Below, one piece after another: positions 42,729-51,188 of a stretch of DNA of 64,000 nucleotides. Below the pieces are notes generated by a model that was given only the letters and a program-made list of their open reading frames with translations, ran no database searches and was not told the origin of the DNA. The first letter of the stretch is position 1, and each line of letters starts with the position of its first letter. A program made the translations under genes and the position numbers. Source of the stretch: Actinomadura syzygii (lineage in GTDB: Bacteria; Actinomycetota; Actinomycetes; Streptosporangiales; Streptosporangiaceae); contig NZ_VSFF01000013.1 of assembly GCF_008085905.1 (NCBI RefSeq), positions 310,001 through 374,000 of the forward strand. Reading direction: 5' to 3'.

Positions 42729-43661
42729 ATGTCCAACCTCTGCTGCACACCCGGCCGCGAGCCGGCGGACACCCCGGCGACCACGGCCCCGCGGTCGGCC
42801 ACGCCGCGCCACAAGCGCATGATCCCGCTTTCCGGCGGATCCTTCCTCATGGGCACCGACGACGAGGAGGGCTACCGGGCCGACGGGGAGGGACCGATCC
42901 GGGAGATCGAGCTGAGCCCCTTCCAGATCGAGGCGACCACGGTGACCAACAGCCAGTTCGCCGCATTCGTCAAGGCTACCGGCCATGTCACCGAGGCCGA
43001 GAGATTCGGGTTCTCCTTCATTTTCGAGGGTTTTCTCAGTGAGGAGAATGCGCGCGCTTCGCAGGTCGTTCACGCGGCTCCGTGGTGGCGTGCCGTAACG
43101 GGTGCTTTCTGGAAGCGGCCAGAAGGGCTCGGCTCGTCCATTACCTCCAGGCAGAACCATCCGGTCGTGCACGTTTCGTGGAACGACGCACAGGCGTACT
43201 GCGCCTGGTCGGGCACCCGGCTGCCCACCGAGGCGGAATGGGAGTACGCCGCGCGGGGCGGGCTGGAACAGCGCCGCTACCCTTGGGGGGACGAGCTGAC
43301 CCCGGGCGGACGGCACATGTGCAATGTCTGGCAGGGGGACTTCCCGAATCTCAACACCGGCGAGGACGGTTATCTCGGCACGGCGCCGGTGAAGTCCTAC
43401 CGTCCCAATGGCTACGGTCTCTATAACGTCGCCGGGAACGTCTGGGAGTGGTGCGCCGACTGGTTCAGCGCCGAGTTCCACCGCACCGGGCCGCGCAGGG
43501 ATCCGGTAGGCCCGCCCTGGGGCACGGCCCGGGTGATGCGCGGTGGTTCGCACATGTGCCACGCGTCGTACTGCAACCGCTATCGCGTCGCGGCCAGGTC
43601 ATCCAACACGCCCGACAGTTCCGCGGGCAACATCGGCTTCCGTGTCGCCCGAGGGGCGTAA
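42729..43661 (+). CDS. Formylglycine-generating enzyme
   Basis: A 310-residue FGE/SUMF1-type protein from ATG 42729. The N-terminal half carries IPLSGGSFLMGTDDEEGYRA and YAARGGLEQRRYPWGDELTP. The C-terminal half carries LYNVAGNVWEWCADWFS and MRGGSHMCHASYCNRYRVAA, where Cys277 and Cys282 correspond to the copper-binding cysteines of actinobacterial FGE. GNIGFRVARG closes the fold. It oxidises the cysteine of C-x-P-S-R in nascent sulfatases to formylglycine using copper and oxygen. It follows its likely substrate gene by 69 bp. Confidence 0.92.
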   Translation: MSNLCCTPGREPADTPATTAPRSATPRHKRMIPLSGGSFLMGTDDEEGYRADGEGPIREIELSPFQIEATTVTNSQFAAFVKATGHVTEAERFGFSFIFEGFLSEENARASQVVHAAPWWRAVTGAFWKRPEGLGSSITSRQNHPVVHVSWNDAQAYCAWSGTRLPTEAEWEYAARGGLEQRRYPWGDELTPGGRHMCNVWQGDFPNLNTGEDGYLGTAPVKSYRPNGYGLYNVAGNVWEWCADWFSAEFHRTGPRRDPVGPPWGTARVMRGGSHMCHASYCNRYRVAARSSNTPDSSAGNIGFRVARGA

Positions 43662-44129
43662 GAGCGCGACCTCCATGACCGCTCTGCATCGAAGCGACGC
43701 GGCTGGCCGACGAGGCGGGCGACAAAGCCGCGACCATCGCCACCGACCCGCGGCTTGAGCCGCAGCCGCCCCGCCGGATGTGCTGGCCCGCCGGCTACCT
43801 CGAACAGCACGCCCGCACCGAACGCGCCCGCATCTGCCCCCCGGCGACCTTCTGGCACGCGGCCGCGCGGGGGACGTCCGTACGCGTGCACGGTGTGGGA
43901 AGTGATCCTTCAGAGGAGCCGCTCGACCCGTCCAGGTCCGGGTCCGGGTCCGGGTTCACCAGAATGTGAGCGCCACCCGCGATGCCTCAAAAGGCTTCGA
44001 GTCGCGTGGGCGCGTTCGGCAGTAAAGGCTGGTGCGGGAAGCAACCCAGTGATGAAGCTCTCAATGCGCCGGGGGTGGCTGATGGGGCCCGTCCCTGATC
44101 TCGGTGGAGCGGAGACGGGCCCGGCGGGT
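43662..44129. other. Gene-less 468-bp stretch
   Basis: One phase (about 43680-43968) stays open and reads TRLADEAGDKAATIATDPRL ... RMCWPAGYLEQHARTERARI, with plausible codon bias, but it has no start codon, no ribosome site and no recognised family. It may be the end of a lost gene. A short tandem GGTCCG run (near 43930-43955) is present. Nothing else is supported. Confidence 0.35.
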
Positions 44130-45740
44130 TCAGCGGGGGCAGAAGGAGTTGACGTTGGCGTCGGCGCGCCGCCCCTCGGCGTCGAAGACCGACACCGAGA
44201 CGTAGACGTCCTTGTCACGGCCGCACTTGCCGTTGATGCTGACGTGGTTCTCGTCGTAGTCGTTGATCCGGTTGGCCGATAGCGCGTTCGTACTGACCTG
44301 GACCTGGTCGGGGTCGGTGCCGCCGTCCCAGTACAGCTCGCAGAAGAAGGAGGAGTACGGCTCGCCGTCGGGTCCGGGCGGCCCGCTGACGGTGTCGCAG
44401 GAGAACGCGGTGATGAACGGGGCGGGGAAGGAGGGCGGTTGGCCGGGCAGCAGGAGTCGGACATTGAGGTCGAGCTGGGTCTGGTTGATGGGCTGGTAAC
44501 CGGAGGTGGCCAGGGGTGGTTGACCGCAGGCCGAGGTTGAGACGGTGCCCTGCGCCTGGCCGGTGATCGGGTCGAACACCGGGCCGCCCGAGTCGCCGGC
44601 GGCGCTGCAGAAGCCCACGTCGTTGAGGTTGCGGATGGTCACCACGTCGCCCGGGGCCTCTTCGAACTCGGCGGGTCGGTCCCGGTCGATTCTGACCAGC
44701 GGGCCGCAGCGGTATTGGGACGTGTTCCCGAAGCTGCACAGTATGTCGTTGATCCTGGCCGCCTGTGACCCCAGGACCGCGATGTTGCCGAAGTTGGTCC
44801 GCACCAGCGGCTGCGGCTGCGGGACGACCCCGCCGAGGATCGGGGCGACCTGGACGAATGCCTGGTCCCGCAGGCGCCTGGGGCTGATGGGATTGAAGGA
44901 CTGGAAGGTGGACCGGACGGTGTTGCCGACCGCCTGGCCGCCGATGGTGATCAGGTCGCCGGCGAGGGTGCAGTGTCCGGCTGTGACGAACCCGGTGGGG
45001 CCACCGACGAGGGGCCTGACGCCGAATCCCACGGTGCAGCCGCCGCGTCGGCTCCGGAACCCGTCGCCGCCGACCACGTCGGCGGTCAGCTTGGCCGACC
45101 CCGGGCTCTTTTCGTAGGTCACCAGGTCGGCGGACACGCCGGCGCCGGCGACCCACCGGGTGGCCGCACGCCGCGCACCGGGCGCCGCCGAGACCACCAG
45201 CCGGTTGCGCGCCGGGTCGATGTACCAACCGTGCACGGCTTTGCCGGGCAGCTTGCCGGCGCGGGCGCGCAGCTTGAGCCGGGCCATCTCCAGCTCTCCG
45301 CGGGAGTGGGCGACCGGCGTGGGAGTGGCGCCCGCGGCGCGGACCGCCGGGGCGACGCGCTGGTCGGTGACCGCGACCATCAGCGCCGAGGCGTCGGCGC
45401 TCAGCCAGGAGCCCACGAAATACCGTCCGGCAGCGCGGCGGGCCCGTGACTCGACGGCGTCGGCGGCGTGCTGGCGGCCGAGCCGGGTGATCGCCTGGGC
45501 GCGGGTCAGGTGCATGTCCCGCTGCATCGCCTCGATCACCTTCGGCGACGACCGCGCCGTCTTCTCGCCCACCCCGGGCGTCGGCGTCAACAGGACCGGC
45601 CCCGCCGCCAAGCCCGGTGCGGGATCGGGTTCGGCGGCCGCGGGACGGGCCGGAGCACCGGCCACGACCAGCGCTGCAAGCAGCATGCACGACGCCACCA
45701 ACAGGGCCGAAAAGCAGGAACGGACCAGCGATGTTCGCAT
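44130..45740 (-). CDS. Streptogrisin-like secreted serine protease with C-terminal domain
   Basis: A 536-residue preproprotease from ATG 45740, with GAGG 9 nt upstream. A Sec signal (FSALLVASCMLLAALVVAGA) is followed by a long pro-region of the alpha-lytic-protease type (VIEAMQRDMHLTRAQAITRL ... AGRYFVGSWLSADASALMVA). The protease domain starts near residue 225 with VVGGDGFRS. The triad is visible: His in FVTAGHCTLAG (~253), Asp in RLRDQAFVQV (~291), Ser in AAGDSGGPVFD (~383). Residues 430-536 form an extra strand-rich domain with four cysteines. It should autoprocess outside the cell. The open frame continuing upstream to 47861 is not coding. Confidence 0.9.
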   Translation of the reverse strand: MRTSLVRSCFSALLVASCMLLAALVVAGAPARPAAAEPDPAPGLAAGPVLLTPTPGVGEKTARSSPKVIEAMQRDMHLTRAQAITRLGRQHAADAVESRARRAAGRYFVGSWLSADASALMVAVTDQRVAPAVRAAGATPTPVAHSRGELEMARLKLRARAGKLPGKAVHGWYIDPARNRLVVSAAPGARRAATRWVAGAGVSADLVTYEKSPGSAKLTADVVGGDGFRSRRGGCTVGFGVRPLVGGPTGFVTAGHCTLAGDLITIGGQAVGNTVRSTFQSFNPISPRRLRDQAFVQVAPILGGVVPQPQPLVRTNFGNIAVLGSQAARINDILCSFGNTSQYRCGPLVRIDRDRPAEFEEAPGDVVTIRNLNDVGFCSAAGDSGGPVFDPITGQAQGTVSTSACGQPPLATSGYQPINQTQLDLNVRLLLPGQPPSFPAPFITAFSCDTVSGPPGPDGEPYSSFFCELYWDGGTDPDQVQVSTNALSANRINDYDENHVSINGKCGRDKDVYVSVSVFDAEGRRADANVNSFCPR

Positions 45741-45851
45741 GGGATACCTCGAAATCCAGCCGACATCTCTCGAACTGTGGGTATTCGCCGGTCCGGCACC
45801 GCCCGGATGAGCCTTCCGCCGACGTGGCCGAGACCGGCCGCGCAGACGCAC

Positions 45852-45942
45852 GTCGGCCCCGCGTACAGGCACGGGAGCACGACACCCTGGGGGCTCATCA
45901 GTCTCCGTTAACGAGACCATCCCCCGCGTGCGCGGGCAGCAC
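45852..45942 (-). CRISPR. Possible relic of a type I-E CRISPR array (two degenerate repeats)
   Basis: On the minus strand 45942-45913 reads GTGCTGCCCGCGCACGCGGG followed by GGATGGTCTC, close to actinobacterial type I-E repeats (GTGCTCCCCGCG-type stem then GGGATGGTCC). Exactly 62 bp further on, 45880-45852 starts GTGCTCCCGTGCCTGTACGC and continues GGGGCCGAC, a degenerate second copy. The 32-nt gap matches a type I-E spacer. No cas genes and no third repeat are found, so it is at best a decayed two-repeat remnant. Confidence 0.35.
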
Positions 45943-46080
45943 CTGTTGATCCACAAGAACGCAGGCTTGTGCTGTTGGGCATGTTCCCAGCCGTGCGCCT
46001 TGTTGCCGTGCGGGCCGATGACCCGCGTGGCATCCTGGGCGACCCCGAATCCACGGCCGCCGAAGGGGACACCGTTGCGC

Positions 46081-46365
46081 ATGGACAGCACGTGGGGCGT
46101 CATCGCCGGACTCGTGACCTGGCTCGACACCCGCAGCACTGCCAGCGGCGACACCGCGCGGATGCTCCGCGCCCTCAAGCTGTGCGAGGAACTCGGCGAG
46201 GTCGCCGAAGCCCTGGAGCACGTCACCGGCACCGCCCCATCGGGACGGTTCACCTGGCAGGACGTCCACGCCGAACTCTGCGACGTCATCGTCACCGGCA
46301 TGGTCGCCATCGCCTCGCTCTCGTCGTCCTCCAGCCGATCAGCCCGAAGACAAGCACCGGCGTAG
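46081..46365 (+). CDS. MazG-like protein, C-terminus probably altered
   Basis: A 94-residue protein from ATG 46081. LKLCEELGEVAEALEHVTGT and FTWQDVHAELCDVIVTGMVA carry the acidic helices (E-E-x2-E and E-x2-D) that bind metal in MazG-type nucleotide pyrophosphohydrolases. Relatives end with about 15 more residues of different sequence; here the frame runs into a Ser-rich tail (SLSSSSSRSARRQAPA), suggesting a late frameshift or truncation. It would hydrolyse NTPs or phage-type nucleotides. It stands between the CRISPR-like relic and the decayed integrase. Confidence 0.65.
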   Translation: MDSTWGVIAGLVTWLDTRSTASGDTARMLRALKLCEELGEVAEALEHVTGTAPSGRFTWQDVHAELCDVIVTGMVAIASLSSSSSRSARRQAPA

Positions 46366-46802
46366 ACCCTTGAGGCCCACGCAGAGCGTCCAGCCAGAGT
46401 CGTGACGCGCACGACGCCAGCCGCGTCCTTGGCGAGGCCGACCGACCATCCACATGTCCAGCGCGGCACGCACGTCGGTGCGGCGCGGTGCAAAACGTCC
46501 GACGGTCGTCCGCCTGATGGGCAGGGGGCCTGCCTGCAACTCCACGCGAAGACCGAGGCGGGCTGGCGGGTGATCGCCCGGTTGGACGAGGCGGCGTTCG
46601 ACTGGGTGACGACGCACACCTTCTGCAAGACCGTGGCTACCCGGCTCGACGACGCCGGGCTGAGCGCCCGCGCAATTGCCGACCACCTCGGGGACGCCAG
46701 ACCGAGCATGACGCAGGACATGTACATGGGGCGCAACGTGGCGGCCCCGCCCAGGCGGTCCAGAGCCTCAGGGAGCTCAGGCGTAAACCAGGCACGCAAC
46801 AC

Positions 46803-46840
46803 AAAAGCCGCCGACCAGAACATGTCTGGCCAGCGGCTTT
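46803..46840 (-). terminator. Hairpin downstream of the tmRNA-like 3' end
   Basis: AAAGCCGC near 46805 pairs with GCGGCTTT near 46833-46840, with an inner ACCAGA/TCTGG pairing. Read on the minus strand it ends in CTTTTGTGTTGC, a weak U-run. It lies just after the tmRNA-like segment on its own strand, as an ssrA terminator would. Confidence 0.5.
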
Positions 46841-46848
46841 GCGAACGG

Positions 46849-46877
46849 TGGAGGTGGCGGGAATCGAACCCGCGTCC
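46849..46877 (-). other. tmRNA (ssrA) 3'-end copy, probable att core
   Basis: Minus-strand 46877-46849 reads GGACGCGGGTTCGATTCCCG then CCACCTCCA, the T-arm and acceptor end of actinobacterial tmRNA. The body of tmRNA is absent: on the minus strand upstream there is no alanine-rich tag and no TTTCGACT start. The same bases form the end of the integrase fragment. The segment is therefore best read as an attachment-site duplication left by elements that target ssrA. Confidence 0.65.
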
Positions 46878-46900
46878 TTCCAGACGCCATGATCGGCTGT

Positions 46901-47396
46901 TGTTGGTTACTGTTGATAGATGCGGCGTGACCAGCATCGCGAGTAAATGTGCCCGTTGGCAGTCGTTGATCAACACGGACTGTTCGTGGTCGTATTCTGG
47001 GCTTAAAGTGGACGCATCCCGCCAACTCGACGAGTCGATTTCGTTTCCTTCCGGCGCAAACGGCACCGGGCCCGCGGAGACCCGCCGCCACACGCTGCCG
47101 CCCCTCCTCCTCCGGGGAAGACGCCAGACGAGAAGGCCGCCCCTTCGCAGGAGGCGGCGCCTTCGGACCCCGCCTCGTCCGAGCCCACGTGCGCGTGGTG
47201 GGAGTGGATTGATTGAGTACCGCACAGGGGGCTTGGGAACGACCGGCGGGCGGGCTGGGCAACGCCCACGCCGCTGTGGCGTTGATCTCAACTGCTCATC
47301 AGTGGCCTGTGCGGGTGTCCGGGGTCCCTTTACGGGGGAGGCGCTCTGGGGGTGGGTGACCGGTCTGTGGCATTTGGCGGCGGGGTAGTGGCGCGG
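46901..47396. other. Gene-less stretch between att core and STAND pseudogene
   Basis: No frame in this 496-bp stretch has a start, ribosome site and family features together. It holds a GC-rich 47060-47210 section with an internal hairpin (AAGGCCGCCCCTTCG facing GGAGGCGGCGCCTT). It may belong to either side of the att scar. Confidence 0.3.
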
Positions 47397-48211
47397 ATGT
47401 CGATGATGGCGGTCATGACGAGGCAGGGTGGGCACGGCCGCAGGGCGGTCGAGTTGGCAGGACTCGCCCGCTGGTTCATGACCGGCCGCGGTGACGGGCA
47501 CCGGGACAGCGAGGTCTCCCAAGAGGCCACCGGCTCCCGCGATACGTACCAGTCGGGCCGGGATCAGCATGTGCACCACCATTACGCGCAGCCTCCCGAA
47601 CGCGGTGGCGTGGCCGGGTCGGGTGAGGTGGTGTCGTTGCCGGCGACGCCGTTTCTGGTGAGCCGTCAGGCCGAGACGGACCGGCTGCTGGAAGTGCTGG
47701 CCCCCGGTTCGGCCGACGCTGCCGCGACCGCGGCGGTGTCGGGGGCTGGGGTGCCTGCTGGTGGTGTGGTGGTGGTGTCGGCGGTGCAGGGGCTGGGGGA
47801 TCGGCAAGACCGCGCTGGCTCTGCACGCCGCGCACCAGGCGGTGGCGCGCGGCTGGTTCACCGGTAGGGCGCTGTGGGTGGAGATGCGCGGCTACAACCC
47901 GGCCGGAACGAGGAGCTGCGTCCAGGCGATCGAGATCCTGTTGCGCGCCCTGGGTGTGGCCGATGAGGAACTGCCGGCGACCTTTGAGGAGCAGGTGGGC
48001 TGTGTCAGGCGGAGTTGGCCCGCCGCGCCGGGCGGGGCGAACGCGTGCTGATCGTTGCCGACTTTTCCTCGGACGCCGGACAGGTGCGGGCGCTGGTGCC
48101 GGGCGGGCGCACCGGCTGCTGGTGACCTCGCGGGACACCTTGACCGGGCTGGACGCCCGGCTGCCGGATGTGGATGGTCTGGCCCCGGCCGCGGCGGTCG
48201 AGCCTGGCTAG
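47397..48211 (+). pseudogene. Decayed STAND/NB-ARC ATPase gene
   Basis: Starting at ATG 47397 the first phase reads RDTYQSGRDQHVHHHYAQPP and FLVSRQAETDRLLEVLAPGS. At the P-loop (about 47795) coding moves to another phase: GIGKTALALHAAHQAVARGW, FTGRALWVEMRGYNPAGTRS, ALGVADEELPATFEEQ. Further shifts give CQAELARRAGRGERVLIVAD, then RLLVTSRDTLTGLDARLPDV before TAG 48209-48211. At least three frameshifts and the absence of the TPR half show a dead gene. Intact homologues are large actinomycete STAND proteins with an N-terminal effector-associated region. Confidence 0.7.
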
Positions 48212-48245
48212 CCGACTCCCCATACCCTATGTAAGATTCTTATCT

Positions 48246-48584
48246 ATGGGTGAGGTGAGAGTCACGGTCGCTGTAGCCACTGTGCTGCGCGTCTTCCTCG
48301 ACGACGTCGCGCAGCCACGCTACGGCTACGAGCTGATGCAAATGACCGGGTTCCCCAGCGGAAAGCTCTACCCGCTGCTCGCCAGGCTTGAGCGGGCGGG
48401 CTGGCTCACCAAGGAGATCGAAAACGTCGAACCGGCTGTGGCGGGCCGTCCCGCCCGCCGCATGTACCGGCTCAGCGAGGAAGGGACGCAGGCGGCCCGT
48501 TACGAGATGGCCATGCTCAACGAACAACTCCGGCCCTCCGAGTCGGTCACACCCCGGCTGCGACCCGAAGGCGGGCGAGCATGA
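48246..48584 (+). CDS. PadR family transcriptional regulator
   Basis: A 112-residue protein starting at ATG 48246, seemingly leaderless: no ribosome site precedes it and TAAGAT lies 10 bp upstream. VATVLRVFLDDVAQPRYGYE, LMQMTGFPSGKLYPLLARLE and RAGWLTKEIENVEPAVAGRP form the PadR winged helix, and RRMYRLSEEGTQAARYEMAM follows. Its stop overlaps the start of the next membrane gene by 4 bp (ATGA). PadR proteins commonly regulate the adjacent membrane partner. Confidence 0.87.
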   Translation: MGEVRVTVAVATVLRVFLDDVAQPRYGYELMQMTGFPSGKLYPLLARLERAGWLTKEIENVEPAVAGRPARRMYRLSEEGTQAARYEMAMLNEQLRPSESVTPRLRPEGGRA

Positions 48585-49582
48585 CGGTGCTCTGGACAGC
48601 CCTGTTGTCGAGCGTTGGCGTGCTGGCAGCCGGCGTCGTCGTCAGCGCGCTGCGAGACGAGGTCCGCGGACGCCTGGATCAACTTCCACATGCACTACTT
48701 CGACTTGCGGGGCATCGCCTGCCGCATGACGTCCGAAACGACCTGATGGAGGAGTGGCAAGCCGAACTCGGCGCCATCCTCACTCCAGCCACCGGACTCC
48801 CGATCACTCGTTTAGTCGTGGGCACCCGGTACTCGCTAGGACTGCTGAGGACGGGCCCCAAGGTGGCGGGCGAACTCACCGGCGGCACCTCTTCTGGGCT
48901 GCCGCTTCGCGCCCGGCTGTATGTGGGTGGTGTGGTCGCCTCGGCCGCTACCGCGATCGGCACCTCATCGATCGGTGCCTCCTGGCAGACCGTGGCCTCG
49001 CTGGCGGCGTTGTTCCTGGTCAGCGAGTCCTTCGCCAGGCTCAACTTCGGACACATCAGCTTCTCGCCTGGGTCCGCCGCGGGCCTTGCCTCCGTGGTCC
49101 TGCTCGGCCCGGCGGGGGCCGCCCTTGTGGGCGCCACCGCCACAATCAGCGGGCAGCGGATGTTCGCGCCCGTGAAACGGCTGTTCAACGGTGCTCAATT
49201 CGCCCTGAGCGGGTACGCAGCCAGCGTCGCGTTTCGAACACTGCACAACGCCTCGTATCCGCTTGGTCGGCCGACATGGCTGGAGCACGCCATCGGCCCC
49301 TTTCTCGGCGCGCTGGCCATTTTCGTGTCGGTCAACCTGCTGCTGGTGGCGGGGATCCTGCTACTCAGCCGGCAGGTTACCTGGCGGGATCTGCCCCGCG
49401 GGAGCGGCTACCTGATAGCCGGCGTCCTCGGCGACGGCATGACCGGCCTGCTGATCGCCGGATTGTGGGACAGCATCGGCGCGTTCTCCGCTCCCGTAGT
49501 GCTGCTTCCGCTGGTGATTTCGCACTGGGCGATCGCCCGGACTCACCGGAAGCATCGAACGCAGACCGGTGGGTCTTTCTGA
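48581..49582 (+). CDS. Polytopic membrane protein, PadR partner
   Basis: A 333-residue protein from ATG 48581. Residues 1-22 form one helix, then a cytoplasmic segment (RLAGHRLPHDVRNDLMEEWQ) typical of proteins encoded beside PadR genes. From residue 110 to 320 about seven helices follow (YVGGVVASAATAIGTSSIGA ... AIFVSVNLLLVAGILLLSRQ), resembling a MASE-type sensory membrane domain. No output domain is present. The 4-bp overlap with padR suggests a regulator/membrane pair sensing envelope or small-molecule signals. Confidence 0.7.
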   Translation: MTVLWTALLSSVGVLAAGVVVSALRDEVRGRLDQLPHALLRLAGHRLPHDVRNDLMEEWQAELGAILTPATGLPITRLVVGTRYSLGLLRTGPKVAGELTGGTSSGLPLRARLYVGGVVASAATAIGTSSIGASWQTVASLAALFLVSESFARLNFGHISFSPGSAAGLASVVLLGPAGAALVGATATISGQRMFAPVKRLFNGAQFALSGYAASVAFRTLHNASYPLGRPTWLEHAIGPFLGALAIFVSVNLLLVAGILLLSRQVTWRDLPRGSGYLIAGVLGDGMTGLLIAGLWDSIGAFSAPVVLLPLVISHWAIARTHRKHRTQTGGSF

Positions 49583-49809
49583 TCGGAATCGGCCCACTGG
49601 CTGCTCCACCGGACGCGCCGCTCAACTGAAGTATCACACACGGCAACAGTCCGATTCGGCGCCCTTGCCCCAATCTGAAAGTCAGAGGCTAAACGTCAAG
49701 CTAAGCAGGCGCCGACTCCACCGCTCCACTCAGCCAAATCCACCCAAATCTCCCAAGTACTACGACTTTCCCCCGCTAGTTCAGAAGAATTCGAAGGCAG
49801 TCGATCACC

Positions 49810-50016
49810 TTGACCATCCACCAGGCCGACCCCATCACTCCCCGGCCGGATCGAGTGGAGAAGCCCACCGAGGTCACCCTCAACGCGGTGATCTTCCGCA
49901 ACCCCGACGCCGACCTGACCACCGCTGGCCGCTACCTCAACATCGCCGCCCGGATCCTCGGCGCGATCCTGCTGGGCCTGACCATCCTGGCCATCCGCAA
50001 CCAGGTCAAACGCTGA
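49810..50016 (+). CDS. Small single-helix membrane protein
   Basis: A 68-residue frame from TTG 49810. The polar N-terminus (MTIHQADPITPRPDRVEKPT) is followed by a hydrophobic helix at 43-62 (YLNIAARILGAILLGLTILA). Coding character is good, but the start is uncertain and no family is recognised. Similar small membrane proteins are common in actinomycete integrative elements. Confidence 0.4.
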   Translation: MTIHQADPITPRPDRVEKPTEVTLNAVIFRNPDADLTTAGRYLNIAARILGAILLGLTILAIRNQVKR

Positions 50017-50691
50017 CCCCCCGCGTCCCGTCTGCAGGAGGTGGATCACCCGCGCGAACCGGTCACGGGCCTGGCAGGCATGCCCCCCGCCGTCGCCTCC
50101 GATGCCTACCAGACGGCCTCCACGGCGCCGCCCCCGTAGAAGCCGCCGCTGCTGTGGCGTCCAGTCGGGCAAGGTAGTGCGTACCTTGGCAGTCGCCCGG
50201 GCACGCCGAGTGGCTACTGCTCCCGGCAGTGATCACCTGGCGTTCCGAGCACCACGTGTGTCACACCCGCTTCGATCACTTCGAGTTTCCAAGTGAAGCG
50301 ACCTGGCGACCTCGACGACCGGCTCGGCGGATCACCGGAAACGACAACTCTTTGTGCGCGTCCAGCAGTGCGGGCGTCAGCCTGGTCTCGGCGTACTAGT
50401 GCAGCGTGGCTGGCGGCCGCCGGCGGTCCCTCTGCTCGCTCCGGAGCTCGCGCCGGCCCTGCTGTACTTGCTGTTGGCTCCCGCCATCGCCATCGTCCTG
50501 ATGCTCTTCCTGGCCTGGCCGCCGTACTGGCCTTCGAGGTCTCGGCCCGCTGCGGCAGTCACTTGCAGAGCCTGCGCCTGAGCGAGCTCGAATCGGTGGC
50601 CGCTCCTCTTCCCTGCGACCACTATCGGTTGTACGCAGCTACTTTGAGTAGTTGATTGGTGTCCAATCTCCGCCGAAGGGGGGCAAGTGTC
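50017..50691. other. Gene-poor 675-bp stretch
   Basis: Several short open frames exist, the most hydrophobic being near 50430-50580 (LAPALLYLLLAPAIAIVLML), but none has a start with a ribosome site or a recognised family. The stretch ends at the promoter region of the frameshifted small secreted protein. Confidence 0.3.
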
Positions 50692-50917
50692 GTGAGGAAG
50701 CTTCCGATCGCGGCCGTGCTGGCCGCTGCGGCCACCGCGGGCGTGCTGGCCATCTCGCCAGGTGTGTCTTTCGGCTGCGACCACCGCTACGCCGACGGGT
50801 GTCTCCCGGGCGGAATGCCTGGTCGACGGCGGTCGTCTCGGTGTCGTCACCGTAAACGGCGTTGACGTGCCGATCTGCCATGGCGGGGTCTTCGACGGCC
50901 AGTTCATCGATGCGTGA
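50692..50917 (+). pseudogene. Small secreted Cys-pair protein, member 1, frameshifted
   Basis: GTG 50692 follows AAGGGGGGCAAG. The first phase gives a signal peptide (MRKLPIAAVLAAAATAGVLA, ISPGVS). Near 50770 coding moves +1: SAATTATPTGVSRAECLVDG, then GRLGVVTVNGVDVPICHGGV and FDGQFIDA, ending at TGA 50915-50917. Only this shifted reading restores the C-x3-GG ... C-x-GG-x-FDG pattern and the GVSR-x-ECL segment shared with the gene at 56205-56462. So a one-base indel near the signal cleavage site has inactivated it, unless it is a sequencing error. Confidence 0.7.
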
Positions 50918-50937
50918 AGCGCAGGCGCCTAGGTCGT

Positions 50938-51127
50938 GTCCTGAGCAGTGAAGCCATTCGTTGATGACGGTCGTCTCAAGGACGGTCTGGCACTGGACGC
51001 CGAGTTCGTCGTATCCGGTGGCCACGACCGGGTGCCGCTTGAGTCGGTTGATGCCGCATTCGACGGCGTGGCGACCGCGGTAGACGACCGGGTCGAAAAC
51101 CGGTGGGCGGCCACCGCGGCCGCCTCT
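50938..51127 (-). pseudogene. IS5-type transposase C-terminal remnant
   Basis: One minus-strand phase reads GGRPPVFDPVVYRGRHAVEC, GINRLKRHPVVATGYDELGV and QCQTVLETTVINEWL. The E of AVECGINRLKRH corresponds to the last acidic residue of the DDE triad in IS5-group transposases, and INEWL is the usual C-terminus. The remaining gene and the terminal inverted repeats are absent. Confidence 0.7.
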
Positions 51128-51188
51128 GCCCTACCGCGATGGCGCGGGTGCATGCGGATAACCGTGTTCGAGGATGGGCCCGGCGCGG

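Larger units (their letters stand above)
46530..46900 (+). pseudogene. C-terminal fragment of a tyrosine integrase
   Basis: The frame reads AGWRVIARLDEAAFDWVTTH, TFCKTVATRLDDAGLSARAI and ADHLGDARPSMTQDMYMGRN, the C-terminal catalytic half of phage/AICE integrases. Intact relatives have H-x-x-R (here HTFC, so the Arg is lost) and HLGHA (here HLGDA); the nucleophile Tyr in DMYMGR remains. After NVAAPP the continuation (AQAVQSLRELRRKPGTQHKS ... VEVAGIEPASFQTP) is in another phase, showing a frameshift. It has no N-terminal part. Its 3' end runs into the tmRNA-like att core. Confidence 0.75.

Noticed and set aside
45975..46003. A third CRISPR repeat 61 bp beyond the first
   Set aside because: Only a GCGCACG core matches; the conserved GTGCTCCCC start is missing.
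46850..47230. A complete tmRNA gene
   Set aside because: Only the 3' T-arm/acceptor end is present; no tag reading frame and no 5' tmRNA start on the minus strand.
45741..47861. Upstream extension of the streptogrisin frame to a 1243-codon protein
   Set aside because: The signal peptide starts at 45740; the upstream part crosses the CRISPR-like relic, integrase scar and tmRNA core and has no domain.
50354..50581. A 75-codon hydrophobic frame
   Set aside because: No ribosome site, poor start, and polar nonsense flanks the hydrophobic patch.
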